Source of the DNA: Streptomyces sp. NBC_01237
GTDB lineage: Bacteria; Actinomycetota; Actinomycetes; Streptomycetales; Streptomycetaceae
DNA: 64,000 bases
NCBI RefSeq assembly: GCF_035917275.1
Contig: NZ_CP108508.1
Span: 4,774,001 to 4,838,000, forward strand
Direction: 5' to 3'
Of the stretch, positions 49,896 to 58,155 are shown one piece after another (within the stretch, counting starts at the first letter, position 1; each line of letters starts with the position of its first letter). Under the pieces are notes generated by a model, which saw nothing but the letters and a program-made list of their open reading frames with translations, did no database searches and was not told the DNA's origin. Made by a program: the position numbers and the translations under genes.

Positions 49896-51275
49896 TCAAC
49901 CGGCCGGTGCGATGTTCTGGTTGGCGTGGAAGAGGTTGTGCGGGTCGTACGTCTGCTTGACGGCGGCCAGCCGGTCGTAGTGACCGCGGTAGGTGGCCCG
50001 GACACGTTCCTGGTCCTCGCCCGCGCCGATGAAGTTGACGTACCCGCCGCCCATGGAGTGCGGGTGCAGTTCCTCCCAGTAGTCCACCGCCCACTGCCGG
50101 ATCGCCGGGGCGTTGGCCGGGTCGGGGTCGATGCCGCCGATGACCCCGGACCAGACGGCGTCCCGGTAGGCCCACGCGGTGTCGTCCGGGTCCACCCGGC
50201 CCGCCGCCGCGTCGACCGGGTAGAGGTGCATGGTCGTCAGGTCGGTGGGGAGGCTCCCGGCGTACTTGGCGTGCACGTCGATCGCCTCGTCCGTGATCCG
50301 GTCGAAGAAGTCCCCGCGCCAGTACCACTGGAGGCCCTTCGGGATCAGCTCGTCGAACATGGTCTGGAGCGCCGGGTAGGGCATCGGTGTCGTGAAGTGG
50401 AAGGCGGGCGGCCCGGGTTCGTTCACGGCGGCCAGCGCCTCGTCCAGACCGGCCGGGTCGCCGGTCGAGCACCAGACGACACCGCACATCGGCTGCCCGT
50501 GGATCTCCTCAGGGAACGGCGGGCCGGGCGGGACGGTCAGCACGGCGAAGAACCCGCTCAGCTCGTCGGGCGCCCGGGGCAGGAACTCGCGGTACCACTG
50601 GAGGACCTCACGCATGAGGTCCAGCGGCCACACGGTGATCGCGACCCCCACGGTGTCCACCGGATGCAACCGGAAGCCGAACGAGGTGACGATGCCGAAG
50701 TTCCCGCCGCCGCCGCGCAGCGCCCAGAACAGGTCGGCGTTCTCGGACGCGCTCGCGGTGACGAAGCTGCCGTCGGCGAGGACCACGTCGGCGGAGACCA
50801 GATTGTCCACCGTCAGTCCGTACGCGCGGGTGAGGTGGCCGTGCCCGCCGCCGAGCGTGAGGCCGCCGATGCCGGTGGTCGACATGATGCCGGCCGGGGT
50901 GGCGAGGCCGAAGGCGTGGGCGGCGTGGTCGAGGTCGCCGAGCTGCGCGCCGCCGCCGGCCTCCGCCGTCCTCGCGGCAGGGTCGACGCGTACGCCGCGC
51001 ATCGGCGACAGGTCGATCGTGACCCCGTCGTCCACCAGGCACAGGCCCGCGCCGCTGTGCCCGCCGCCGCGCACGGCGGCTTCGAGGCCGTGTTCCCGTA
51101 CGAAATCGACGGCGGCCATCACATCGCCCGCGTCGGAACACCGCACGACAGCCGCCGGACGGCGGTCGATCATGGCGTTGTAGACCGTGCGGGCCTGCTG
51201 GTACTCCGGGTCCTGCGGGCCGATCACCGGACCGCGCAGCGTGGTTCTCATCGCTTCGAGCGTGGCGGCGTCCAT
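49896..51275 (-). CDS. FAD-linked oxidase (berberine-bridge-enzyme type)
   Basis: A 459-residue flavoenzyme of the PCMH/BBE class. FAD-binding domain: AAVRGGGHSGAGLCLVDDG (His for covalent FAD linkage), IGGLTLGGGHGHLTRAYG and RGGGGNFGIVTSF. The C-terminal BBE motif is YVNFIGAG then YDPHNLFHANQNI. Such enzymes oxidise sugars, alcohols or polyketides. A second FAD-linking Cys is not evident. ATG at 51275 has GAGGAG 5 bases upstream. It is followed, in the same direction upstream, by a GntR-TetR fusion regulator gene that may control it. Confidence 0.92.
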   Translation of the reverse strand: MDAATLEAMRTTLRGPVIGPQDPEYQQARTVYNAMIDRRPAAVVRCSDAGDVMAAVDFVREHGLEAAVRGGGHSGAGLCLVDDGVTIDLSPMRGVRVDPAARTAEAGGGAQLGDLDHAAHAFGLATPAGIMSTTGIGGLTLGGGHGHLTRAYGLTVDNLVSADVVLADGSFVTASASENADLFWALRGGGGNFGIVTSFGFRLHPVDTVGVAITVWPLDLMREVLQWYREFLPRAPDELSGFFAVLTVPPGPPFPEEIHGQPMCGVVWCSTGDPAGLDEALAAVNEPGPPAFHFTTPMPYPALQTMFDELIPKGLQWYWRGDFFDRITDEAIDVHAKYAGSLPTDLTTMHLYPVDAAAGRVDPDDTAWAYRDAVWSGVIGGIDPDPANAPAIRQWAVDYWEELHPHSMGGGYVNFIGAGEDQERVRATYRGHYDRLAAVKQTYDPHNLFHANQNIAPAG

Positions 51276-51459
51276 GGCATCTCCTCGGTGACACGCGGAC
51301 CGCGGCGCACACCCGGCTGCTTCCCCCTGCCGCGGTGCCGTTGATCGGTCTGTTCGTACGCCGGCGCTCCGGCACCCCGAGAGCCGGCGGCGTCGTCGGA
51401 CACCGCAGGGCTGGTACATCACGTACGTCAAGCCTCTCGCCGGTCGGCGGTGCCCGCAA

Positions 51460-51532
51460 TTCGTCCGGCGCCCGCTTTCCGTCCGGTGCGCCGCGTTTCG
51501 TCCGGCGCCCGCTTTCCGTCCGGTGCGCCGCG
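51460..51532. repeat. Two-copy direct repeat, 36 bp each
   Basis: 51460-51495 and 51497-51532 are identical over 36 bp (each opens ttcgtccggcgcccgctttc). They lie just past the 3' end of the regulator gene. Confidence 0.85.
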
Positions 51533-51540
51533 AGCCGCCG

Positions 51541-52533
51541 TCAGGCGGGGCGGGGGCCCTCGACGATGCCTGCGAACCCGTCGAGCAGCGGCCCGAGCCC
51601 GAACTCGAACAGGTCGTCCAGGTCCAGGTCGTAACCGTCGGCGAGGGCGGCGGTGACCTTGGCGAAGACGGGGTAGCCGGTCGATCCGGCGATCGCGCGA
51701 AGGGATTCCACCTGGTCGGCCATCCATTCGTCCTCGGTGAGTCCGGTGGCGGCCTCGGCCTGGGCCTCCTGCTCCAGGCTGACGGCCAGCCCCTGGACGT
51801 AGCTGTAGAGCAGGACGTGGACGTCCATCATGGTGGCCGGCTCCAGCCCGTGACCGTCCAGCGCGGCGAGCGCGCACTCCGCGTGCACCATCAGGTTGGG
51901 CAGTACCAACGGGCGCGACAGCGGGGCGAGTTGGGCGAGCCACGCATGCCTGCGGTACACCTTCCAGAGGGTCCGGGCGCACAGTTCGAGGCGGGCGCGC
52001 CAGCCTTCGGGGGGCGTGACGGGGTACGTCTCCTCGCCGAAGGCCGCGTCGGCCATCAGCAGGATCAGGTCGTCCTTGCTCTTCACGTACCGGTACGGGG
52101 ACATCGCGGCGACCCCGAGCCGGGCGGCGACCCCGCGCATGGACAGACCGGACAGCCCTTCGGTGTCGGCGATGTGCATGGCGGCACGGACGATGCGGTC
52201 GCGGGTCAGGTCGTGGTCGGGGCCGGAGCCGGGACCGGGACCGGAGGAGGCGGAGGCGGGCGCGGGCGAAGGGGAGCGCGGTGCGGGAGGCGCGGAAGCC
52301 GCGGTCGGCGTACGCGTGGCGACCACCGTGCCGATCCGGGGGCGGGTCTCCACGTACCCCTCCAGGCGCAGGGTGGTCAGCACCTTGGCCGCGGTGGCCA
52401 GGGCGACACCCCAGTCCCTGACGATCTGCCGGGTCGAGGGCACCCGGTCGCCGGGGACCAGCTCGCCGGAGGTGATGCGGCGGCGGATCTCGTCGGCGAT
52501 GCGCCGGTAGGGGGGTTCGGGTGCCGCGGTCAT
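51541..52533 (-). CDS. GntR-TetR fusion transcriptional regulator
   Basis: A 330-residue regulator with two DNA-binding domains. Residues 1-70 are a GntR winged helix (RRIADEIRRRITSGELVPGD, TAAKVLTTLRLEGYVE). A Pro/Ser/Ala linker (about 72-105) joins it to a TetR HTH (RIVRAAMHIADTEGLSGLSM, RGVAARLGVAAMSPYRYV; about 110-160) and a TetR-type ligand domain to the end. Having GntR and TetR heads on one chain is unusual but recurs in actinobacteria. It is divergent from the FAD monooxygenase gene; the shared 246-base gap holds two sets of repeats. Confidence 0.9.
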   Translation of the reverse strand: MTAAPEPPYRRIADEIRRRITSGELVPGDRVPSTRQIVRDWGVALATAAKVLTTLRLEGYVETRPRIGTVVATRTPTAASAPPAPRSPSPAPASASSGPGPGSGPDHDLTRDRIVRAAMHIADTEGLSGLSMRGVAARLGVAAMSPYRYVKSKDDLILLMADAAFGEETYPVTPPEGWRARLELCARTLWKVYRRHAWLAQLAPLSRPLVLPNLMVHAECALAALDGHGLEPATMMDVHVLLYSYVQGLAVSLEQEAQAEAATGLTEDEWMADQVESLRAIAGSTGYPVFAKVTAALADGYDLDLDDLFEFGLGPLLDGFAGIVEGPRPA

Positions 52534-52596
52534 GCCCTGCTCCTTCTTCTTTCTCTCCGGATCGCTCTGCGGATTTCTTTTTCTTCTGAAGCTGTA

Positions 52597-52612
52597 CTAG
52601 TGCAGAGACTAG
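52597..52612. promoter_or_regulatory. Inverted repeat upstream of the GntR-TetR regulator
   Basis: CTAGT-N6-ACTAG, perfect 5-bp arms, about 65 bases upstream of the regulator start, in the divergent gap. Confidence 0.55.
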
Positions 52613-52684
52613 CAGGGGCGCGGGCGCGGATTCGGGCTCTGTCCTAGCTCAGATACGGGAAAAGCGCACTTGGTGGACGTGCGT

Positions 52685-52717
52685 GTACGCCGTACATTCA
52701 GCACGCGTACACCGTAC
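52685..52717. promoter_or_regulatory. Direct repeat near the monooxygenase promoter
   Basis: GTACGCCGTAC (52685-52695) and GTACACCGTAC (52707-52717), spaced 22 bp, two helical turns, so on the same DNA face. A candidate operator for the two-headed regulator. Confidence 0.55.
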
Positions 52718-52779
52718 TGGGCGGGCGTGAACAGCTCCGGCAGCTCAAGCCGCCCGAAGGAAATCGAAGGGGTTTCGCC

Positions 52780-53898
52780 ATGAGGACAGTGCTCATATCC
52801 GGCAGTGGTGTCGGCGGCGCGGCGCTGGCGTGCCTGCTGCGCGACCGGGGCTTCTCCGTCACCGTCGTGGAGCGCGCCCCCGCACCGCGCCGGGGCGGGC
52901 AGGCCATCGACATCCGTGGCGTCGCGCTCGACGTGGTCGAGCGGCTGGGCCTGCTGGAGCAGGCGCGCGGCGCCCGTACCCGGATGCGGGGCATGTCCGT
53001 CCTCGACGGGGACGGCAACGAGATCCACCGCTCCACCGAGGCCACCCTCAGCAGCGGCCGGTTCGACAGCGGCGACATCGAGGTGCTTCGCGACGACTTC
53101 GTGCCGATGCTGCACGAACGCCTGGGCGGCGGTGCGGAGTTCCGCCACGGAGACCGCATCACCGCTCTGGAGGAGGGTGGGGACGGTGTGCGCGTCACCT
53201 TCGAGCGTGCCGCTCCGCGCACCTTCGACCTGGTGGTGGGCGCCGACGGGCTGCACTCGGGGGTGCGGCGGCTGGTCTTCGGCGCGGAGGAGGAGTTCGT
53301 CCGTCACCTGGACATGCACATCGCCATCTTCAGCGTGGAGAACTTCCTGGACCTCGACAACTGGCAGGTGTGGCACCGGGAGGGCCCGGCCGGCTACGGC
53401 ATCTACCCGGTGCGCGACAACACCGAGCTGCGGGTCACGTTCGGCTTCGAGGGCGGCCCGCTCGGACCCGGCGCCCGGACCCGGGAGCAGTACCGGGCGC
53501 TGGTCGCCGAGCGGATGGCGCCCCTGCGCTGGGAGAACGCCCGCCTGCTGAAGGCGATGTGGGACGCGCCCGACTTCTACGCCGACGCGGTGGCCCAGGT
53601 GCGTATGGACAGCTGGTCGCGGGGGAGGGCGGTGCTGCTGGGTGACGCGGGGTACTGCGCGTCCGTGCTCTCCGGGCAGGGGACCAGCCTCGCTCTGGTG
53701 GGCGCGCAGGTGCTGGCGGACGAACTGGCGCGGGCCGGTGACGACCATGCCGCCGCGTTCGCCCGGTACACGGAACGGATGCGTCCGTTCGTCGCGGCCA
53801 ACCAGGCCCTGGTGACGGAGAACGGCGGCGGCGAGGCCGGTCCCGCGTCCTGGGAGGCGGTCGACCGGGCCAAGAACGCCCTCTCGCTGGACGTCTGA
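52780..53898 (+). CDS. FAD-dependent monooxygenase (PHBH fold)
   Basis: A 372-residue flavoprotein monooxygenase. FAD Rossmann start (LISGSGVGGAALACLLRDRG, then VVERAPAPRRGGQAID), the DG motif VVGADGLHSGVRRLV, and the second FAD motif RAVLLGDAGYCASVLSGQGT (GD motif). The family hydroxylates aromatic or polyketide substrates; Tet(X)-like members inactivate antibiotics. The ATG at 52780 has GGGG-rich sequence upstream (GAAGGGG). Its divergent TetR/GntR regulator suggests induction by the substrate. Confidence 0.93.
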   Translation: MRTVLISGSGVGGAALACLLRDRGFSVTVVERAPAPRRGGQAIDIRGVALDVVERLGLLEQARGARTRMRGMSVLDGDGNEIHRSTEATLSSGRFDSGDIEVLRDDFVPMLHERLGGGAEFRHGDRITALEEGGDGVRVTFERAAPRTFDLVVGADGLHSGVRRLVFGAEEEFVRHLDMHIAIFSVENFLDLDNWQVWHREGPAGYGIYPVRDNTELRVTFGFEGGPLGPGARTREQYRALVAERMAPLRWENARLLKAMWDAPDFYADAVAQVRMDSWSRGRAVLLGDAGYCASVLSGQGTSLALVGAQVLADELARAGDDHAAAFARYTERMRPFVAANQALVTENGGGEAGPASWEAVDRAKNALSLDV

Positions 53899-54053
53899 CG
53901 CCCCGCTCCATGGGGGCCTTCACGGCACGGGGGGCTCCAAGGGGCCTCCAAGGGGCCCTTGCGCGGGTCTCTGCCGGGGCCTTCGAGGGGGCGGAGGCGG
54001 GCCGGCCGGCGGCGGGGATCGGCTACGTGGTCAAGAGTGCGTCCAGCATGCCG

Positions 54054-54059
54054 TAGAGT
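54054..54059 (+). promoter_or_regulatory. -10 box of initiator tRNA
   Basis: TAGAGT, 12 bases before the tRNA 5' end; the -35 region (GTCAAG-like, about 54030) is weak. Confidence 0.45.
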
Positions 54060-54071
54060 TGTGTTTACCGA

Positions 54072-54145
54072 CGCGGGGTGGAGCAGCTCGGTAGCTCGCT
54101 GGGCTCATAACCCAGAGGTCGCAGGTTCAAATCCTGTCCCCGCTA
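54072..54145 (+). tRNA. Initiator tRNA-fMet (CAU)
   Basis: 74 bases, anticodon loop CTCATAA (CAT). Initiator marks: no Watson-Crick pair at 1-72 (C1, T72) and three G-C pairs at the base of the anticodon stem (GGG/CCC). Confidence 0.96.
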
Positions 54146-54154
54146 CTGAAGGCC

Positions 54155-54187
54155 CGGGCCCGGAACGCACACAGCGTTCCGGGCCCG
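54155..54187 (+). terminator. Terminator of tRNA-fMet
   Basis: A perfect 14-bp stem (54155-54168 with 54174-54187), 5-base loop, 9 bases after the tRNA. Confidence 0.9.
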
Positions 54188-54236
54188 AGTCGTTTCCGGG
54201 CTCCGGCACACCGTGGGCGCGCCGCATCCGCCGCGC

Positions 54237-54267
54237 TTGACCTTGACGCAGCGTAAAGATCTAGCGT
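54237..54267 (+). promoter_or_regulatory. MerR-type promoter with 19-bp spacer
   Basis: TTGACC (54237-54242) and TAGCGT (54262-54267) are 19 bp apart, the stretched spacing typical of MerR-controlled promoters. Between them lies the dyad CTTGACGCAGCGTAAAG (54242-54258). The start of transcription should be at the ATG (54275), so the mRNA is leaderless. Confidence 0.8.
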
Positions 54268-54274
54268 TTCCGGC

Positions 54275-55021
54275 ATGGAGTGGTCCATCCAGGAAATCGC
54301 CAGAAGGGCCGGCACCACGAGCCGCACGCTCAGGCACTACGGAGACTTCGGTCTTCTCGCGCCGAGCCGGGTCGGGAGCAACGGCTACCGCTACTACGGC
54401 CAGGACGCCCTCGTCCGGCTCCAGCGCATTCTGCTGCTGCGGGAGCTGGGGCTGGGCCTGCCCGCCATCAAGGACGTACTGGAGGGGCAGCGGGACACGG
54501 CCGGGGCCCTGCGGGCACATCTGCGGCTGCTGGAGCGGGAGCGCGAGCGCATCGGGCGGCAGATCGCCTCGGTGCGGACCACTCTTCACAAGACGGAGGA
54601 GGGGACGGCACTCATGGCCGAGGAAGTGTTCGACGGCTTCGACCACACCGCCCACGAGCAGGAGGTGACCGAGCGCTGGGGCCGCGACGCGTATGAGAAG
54701 GGCGACCGCTGGTGGCGTTCGCTCGGTCCGGCGGAGAGACGGGACCACATCGCCTCGCACGAGGCCATCGCCGCGGACTACGGGCAGGCCCGGAGGGACG
54801 GCCTGGCCGCGGGCAGCGGGGCCGTGCAGGACATCGCCCGCCGGCACTGCGCCTGGCTTTCGGCCACGGCGGCACCGACCCGGTCCTATGTGACCGGGCT
54901 CGGCGAGATGTATGTCGCCGATCCCCGCTTCGCGAAGAACTACGATCAGTACGGGGACGGCACCGCCGCCTTCGTACGGGATGCACTGACGATCCACGCG
55001 GAACACCGGCTCTCCGACTGA
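54275..55021 (+). CDS. MerR-family activator with TipAS effector domain
   Basis: A 248-residue regulator. MerR HTH at residues 1-70 (WSIQEIARRAGTTSRTLRHY, GSNGYRYYGQDALVRLQRIL), a coiled-coil dimer helix (about 75-115), then a TipAS antibiotic-recognition domain (about 130-245; EEVFDGFDHTAHEQEVTERW, RWWRSLGPAERRDHIASHEA, RRHCAWLSATAAP). Such proteins bind thiopeptides or other drugs and activate transcription. The ATG at 54275 has no Shine-Dalgarno; a 19-bp-spacer promoter ends just before it, indicating leaderless autoregulated expression. Confidence 0.92.
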   Translation: MEWSIQEIARRAGTTSRTLRHYGDFGLLAPSRVGSNGYRYYGQDALVRLQRILLLRELGLGLPAIKDVLEGQRDTAGALRAHLRLLERERERIGRQIASVRTTLHKTEEGTALMAEEVFDGFDHTAHEQEVTERWGRDAYEKGDRWWRSLGPAERRDHIASHEAIAADYGQARRDGLAAGSGAVQDIARRHCAWLSATAAPTRSYVTGLGEMYVADPRFAKNYDQYGDGTAAFVRDALTIHAEHRLSD

Positions 55022-55155
55022 CCTCCGGAAGGCCGGGGCTGCCGCACGCTCCCCCCTTTGGCCGATGAGGAGTCGCCGCACGGCGCGGCTCCGGCAAGCC
55101 TGGACGGGGCGCGGTACCGTCCGCAGCCGTGGGCGGACCTGGCAGGAGTGCACAC

Positions 55156-56415
55156 GTGGGGAAGCGGGACAGGCGGCGTGGGGGACCTGCCGGGCTGCCC
55201 CGCGCCTGGAGCCGGAAGGTTCCGGGCCTTCCGGCGCGCGGCCTGGGAGGTTCCGCTTTCGGTTTCCCGGCGCGTGGCGGCGGGGGGCGCCCGGGAGGCC
55301 GCGGCGCCCGGCGGTTCGTGCGTGCGCTGCCCGCCCTGATGATCGGCGGCGGGCTGCTCTTCGACATCGGGACCCCGCCCACCTTCACCGCCGTCCCGCT
55401 GTTCGTGGCGGCACCGCTGATGGCCGCACCGTTCTTCTCGCTGGCCAGCACCGTCCGTACCGGAGTGGCGGCCGTCCTGGCCGTCGTCGGGCTGCACGCG
55501 TACGCCGGAACGCTGACCCGGGCCGTCCCGGTCACCGAGCTGGCCACCGTGCTCACCGCCTCGGTCCTCGCCCTGGTCATCAATGGCGTCGTGCGGCGCG
55601 GCAACGAGCAGCTGGCCTCGGCGCGGTTCATCGCGGCGACGGCCATGCGGGCCGTGCTGCCGACCCCGGACGACCGCATCGGCGGGCTGCATGTCGCCGC
55701 GCGGTACGAGGCGGCACAGGCGGACGAGTTCGTCGGCGGTGACCTGTTCGCCGTCGCGGACACCCCGTACGGGGTACGTCTGGTGGTCGGGGACGTACGG
55801 GGCAAGGGGCTGGACGCGGTCGAGGCGGTGGCGGTGATCATCGGGGCGTTCCGGGAGGCCGCCGAGCAGGAGCGTTCGCTGGAGGGGGTCGCGCAGCGGC
55901 TGGAACGGGCGCTGGCGCGGGAGGGGACGCGGCGCGGTGGGCTGGACGCGATGGAGGGGTTCATCACGGCCGTGCTCGCGGAGATCCCGCCCGGTTCGAC
56001 GATCCTGCGCATCGTCAACCGCGGGCACCCCGAGCCGATCCTGCTCCACTCCGACGGGGCGCTGGAGGTGCTGGCCCCGTCCGTGCCCGCGCTGCCGCTC
56101 GGCATGAACCTGGGGGTGTGGCCCGACCGGGCCGATGAGTGGGCGCTGCCCGCCGGGGCGACGCTGCTGGTGTTCACGGACGGCCTCTCCGAGGCCCGGG
56201 ACCCGTCCGGGGCCTTCTACGACCCGGCGACGCGGCTGCGGGGCCGGATCTTCCCGGGTCCCGAGGAGCTGCTCTCCGCGCTCACCGACGACGTACGGCT
56301 GCACACCGGTGGCCGGTCCACTGACGACATGGCACTTCTCGCGGTGGGGCGGCCGGCCGAGGGGCAGCCCGAGCGCCGGAAGACGGTGAAGATCGTGGGC
56401 CGCGGCGGCGGATGA
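55156..56415 (+). CDS. Membrane-anchored SpoIIE/PP2C-type phosphatase
   Basis: A 419-residue protein. The Arg/Gly-rich start (1-50) is followed by three to four membrane helices (about 60-145), then a SpoIIE-type PP2C domain (about 165-400). Metal Asp motifs: ADEFVGGDLFAV, VVGDVRGKGLDAV, VFTDGLSEARD and STDDMALLAV. It should dephosphorylate an anti-anti-sigma partner of the SpoIIAA type; no partner is adjacent. GTG at 55156 has GCAGGAG 7 bases upstream; a GTG at 55129 is less likely. Confidence 0.88.
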   Translation: MGKRDRRRGGPAGLPRAWSRKVPGLPARGLGGSAFGFPARGGGGRPGGRGARRFVRALPALMIGGGLLFDIGTPPTFTAVPLFVAAPLMAAPFFSLASTVRTGVAAVLAVVGLHAYAGTLTRAVPVTELATVLTASVLALVINGVVRRGNEQLASARFIAATAMRAVLPTPDDRIGGLHVAARYEAAQADEFVGGDLFAVADTPYGVRLVVGDVRGKGLDAVEAVAVIIGAFREAAEQERSLEGVAQRLERALAREGTRRGGLDAMEGFITAVLAEIPPGSTILRIVNRGHPEPILLHSDGALEVLAPSVPALPLGMNLGVWPDRADEWALPAGATLLVFTDGLSEARDPSGAFYDPATRLRGRIFPGPEELLSALTDDVRLHTGGRSTDDMALLAVGRPAEGQPERRKTVKIVGRGGG

Positions 56416-56466
56416 GCCAGGGGCGATACCACCGTACGTGACTGAAGGACGCCGCTCCGCATAACA

Positions 56467-56495
56467 TTTGACGCAACGTCAGAAACTGGGTATTG
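56467..56495 (+). promoter_or_regulatory. Promoter-like boxes far upstream of the riboswitch
   Basis: TTGACG (about 56468), 17-bp spacer, TATTGG. The -35 overlaps the small dyad TGACG-N3-CGTCA. If used, the leader including the riboswitch would be about 325 bases. Confidence 0.4.
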
Positions 56496-56634
56496 GCCGG
56501 GCCCGGTTCAACTCGCCCGATTCCGCCCCCTTGTACCCGTTAAGTCCAGGCCAAAGTCATGAACGATCAGTCGGAAGAGCTTGGAATAGGGCCCATCAGT
56601 CTATTAACGTTCGATAACGCAGCGCGGTTGTCCC

Positions 56635-56800
56635 AGTCGTCGCAAGAGGCGGCACCGTGCGCGAGCGCCGAATCCCGCAAGGGAACCGGGGAACCACCTA
56701 CATGGGGTGAATCGGACACCTGTGTCTCGTGAGAGGCAGAGGAGCCCGTAGGAGACCTTCCTGCTCCGAACCCGTCAGCTAACCCGGTAGGCGAGAAGGA
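56635..56800 (+). promoter_or_regulatory. ydaO-yuaA (cyclic di-AMP) riboswitch
   Basis: The segment shows the conserved pieces of the ydaO class in order: GCGCCGAATCCCGC, GGGAACCGGGGAACCA, TGGGGTGAATC, GTAGGAGACCTTCCTGCTCC, GAACCCGTCAGCTAACCCGG and a closing TAGGCGAGAAGGA. It ends just before the ribosome site of the M23 gene. In Streptomyces such switches precede cell-wall hydrolase genes and turn expression off when c-di-AMP is high. The match is by eye. Confidence 0.93.
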
Positions 56801-56819
56801 AGGAAAGGAGTGCGCCCAC

Positions 56820-57851
56820 GTGGCGTCCAACAAGCCTGCCCCCGAGGCCCCGTCGCCCTTCGCCACCGACAACTTCGGTGAAGCGGACAGGACCTGGGAG
56901 GAATGGAATCCCACCGAGGAGTCCATCCGGCCCGTACGCGGCAGGCACCGCGTAGCCAAGCAGCGGGGACTCGCCCGTAGCTCCACCGTCCTCGGCGTCG
57001 GTGTCATCGCGGCCGTCGGCGCGGGCGGCATGGCCACCGCGCAGAGCAAGCCGCCGGTATCCATCTCCCTTCCTGACTCCCTCGCGGACAACCTCCCCGA
57101 TGCCAAGTCCCTTCCCGGCGTCGGCGCTTTCATGTCCGACGACGCGGACAAGACCCCGGTCTCGGCGGCTCCGCTCACCTCCGCGGGCATCACCAGCGCC
57201 GAGGCCGAGCAGGGCACGACCGACGCCGGTGAGGCGCTCCGCGCCCGCATCCTCCAGCAGGCCGAGCAGCAGCAGGCCAACGCCGACGCCGAGGCCAGGG
57301 CCGCGGAGGAGAAGGCTGCGGCCGAGAAGGCCGCGGCCGACGCCAAGGAGCAGCAGGACAAGGCCGAGGCCAAGATCGCCGCCGAGAAGAAGAAGGCGGA
57401 AGAGGCGGCGAAGAAGAAGAAGGAGGCCGAGCGCCTCGCCAAGCTCGCCGCCAGCTACGCGCTGCCGACCTCCTCGTACAGCATCAGCTCCACCTACGGC
57501 CAGTCCGGCCCGATGTGGTCCTCGGGCCACCACACCGGCCTCGACTTCGCGGCGCCGACCGGCACTCCGGTCAAGGCCGTGCACAGCGGCACGGTGAAGT
57601 CGGCCGGCTATTCCGGTGCGTACGGCTACCGCACCGTCCTCGAACTCGATGACGGCACGGAGATCTGGTACTGCCACCAGTCCACGATGAACGTCACGGC
57701 CGGCCAGAAGGTCTCCACCGGCGACACCATCGGACGCGTCGGCGCCACCGGCAATGTGACCGGTGCCCACCTCCACCTGGAGGTCCACACCGGGGGCGGC
57801 GCGGGCATCGACCCGATGAGCTGGCTGCGCAGCAAGGGGCTCACGGTCTGA
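56820..57851 (+). CDS. M23 peptidoglycan endopeptidase under c-di-AMP riboswitch control
   Basis: A 343-residue secreted protein. A 50-residue N-terminal region precedes the hydrophobic signal (LGVGVIAAVGAGGMATAQS, about 58-76). A coiled coil rich in Ala, Glu and Lys (about 140-215, e.g. AEEKAAAEKAAADAKEQQDK) leads to a C-terminal M23 domain: HHTGLDFAAPTGTPVKAVHS (HxxxD), WYCHQS and HLHLEVH (HxH). It cuts peptidoglycan peptides. GGAAAGGAG 9 bases before the GTG fixes the start. A perfect terminator follows. Confidence 0.95.
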   Translation: MASNKPAPEAPSPFATDNFGEADRTWEEWNPTEESIRPVRGRHRVAKQRGLARSSTVLGVGVIAAVGAGGMATAQSKPPVSISLPDSLADNLPDAKSLPGVGAFMSDDADKTPVSAAPLTSAGITSAEAEQGTTDAGEALRARILQQAEQQQANADAEARAAEEKAAAEKAAADAKEQQDKAEAKIAAEKKKAEEAAKKKKEAERLAKLAASYALPTSSYSISSTYGQSGPMWSSGHHTGLDFAAPTGTPVKAVHSGTVKSAGYSGAYGYRTVLELDDGTEIWYCHQSTMNVTAGQKVSTGDTIGRVGATGNVTGAHLHLEVHTGGGAGIDPMSWLRSKGLTV

Positions 57852-57886
57852 GCCCCCCGCGCCCGTCCACCGGGCGCACCCGAACC

Positions 57887-57928
57887 CCGGCAGCCCTGAC
57901 GCACACCCCCCGACGTCAGGGCTGCCGG
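57887..57928. terminator. Terminator of the riboswitch-controlled M23 gene
   Basis: A perfect 15-bp stem (57887-57901 with 57914-57928), 12-base loop, 35 bases after the stop. Confidence 0.88.
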
Positions 57929-58040
57929 TCTGCTGTCCGCAGGAGAACGCGCGTGGCGTCCGCGTCGTACGGGTGATGGGGGCACACAACGCCCCGGGCC
58001 CCGCAGCGCAGCCGGAGCCGACGCCGGCAGACGCGCATGG

Positions 58041-58100
58041 CACACAGCACACAGCACACAGCACACAGCACACAGCACATGACACACAGCACACGGCGCA
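58041..58100. repeat. Heptanucleotide (CACACAG) tandem repeat
   Basis: Five exact copies of CACACAG (58041-58075), then imperfect copies to about 58100. It lies 56 bases upstream of the aldo/keto reductase ATG, in its promoter or leader. Low GC for the genome. Confidence 0.95.
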
Positions 58101-58155
58101 GAGAGGCTCCCGCCCACGCGGAATAGTCCTCTCCGGTGCTCTCGTTGAACCCAAC

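Noticed and set aside
56567..57442. Minus-strand frame opposite the riboswitch and M23 start
   Set aside because: Its Ala/Ser/Phe-rich run is the reverse complement of the Ala/Glu/Lys coiled coil of the M23 protein.
57973..58155. Longer start for the aldo/keto reductase reading through the heptamer repeat
   Set aside because: It would add 61 residues of repeat-coded Thr/His/Ala sequence before the conserved start at 58156, which relatives of this family lack.
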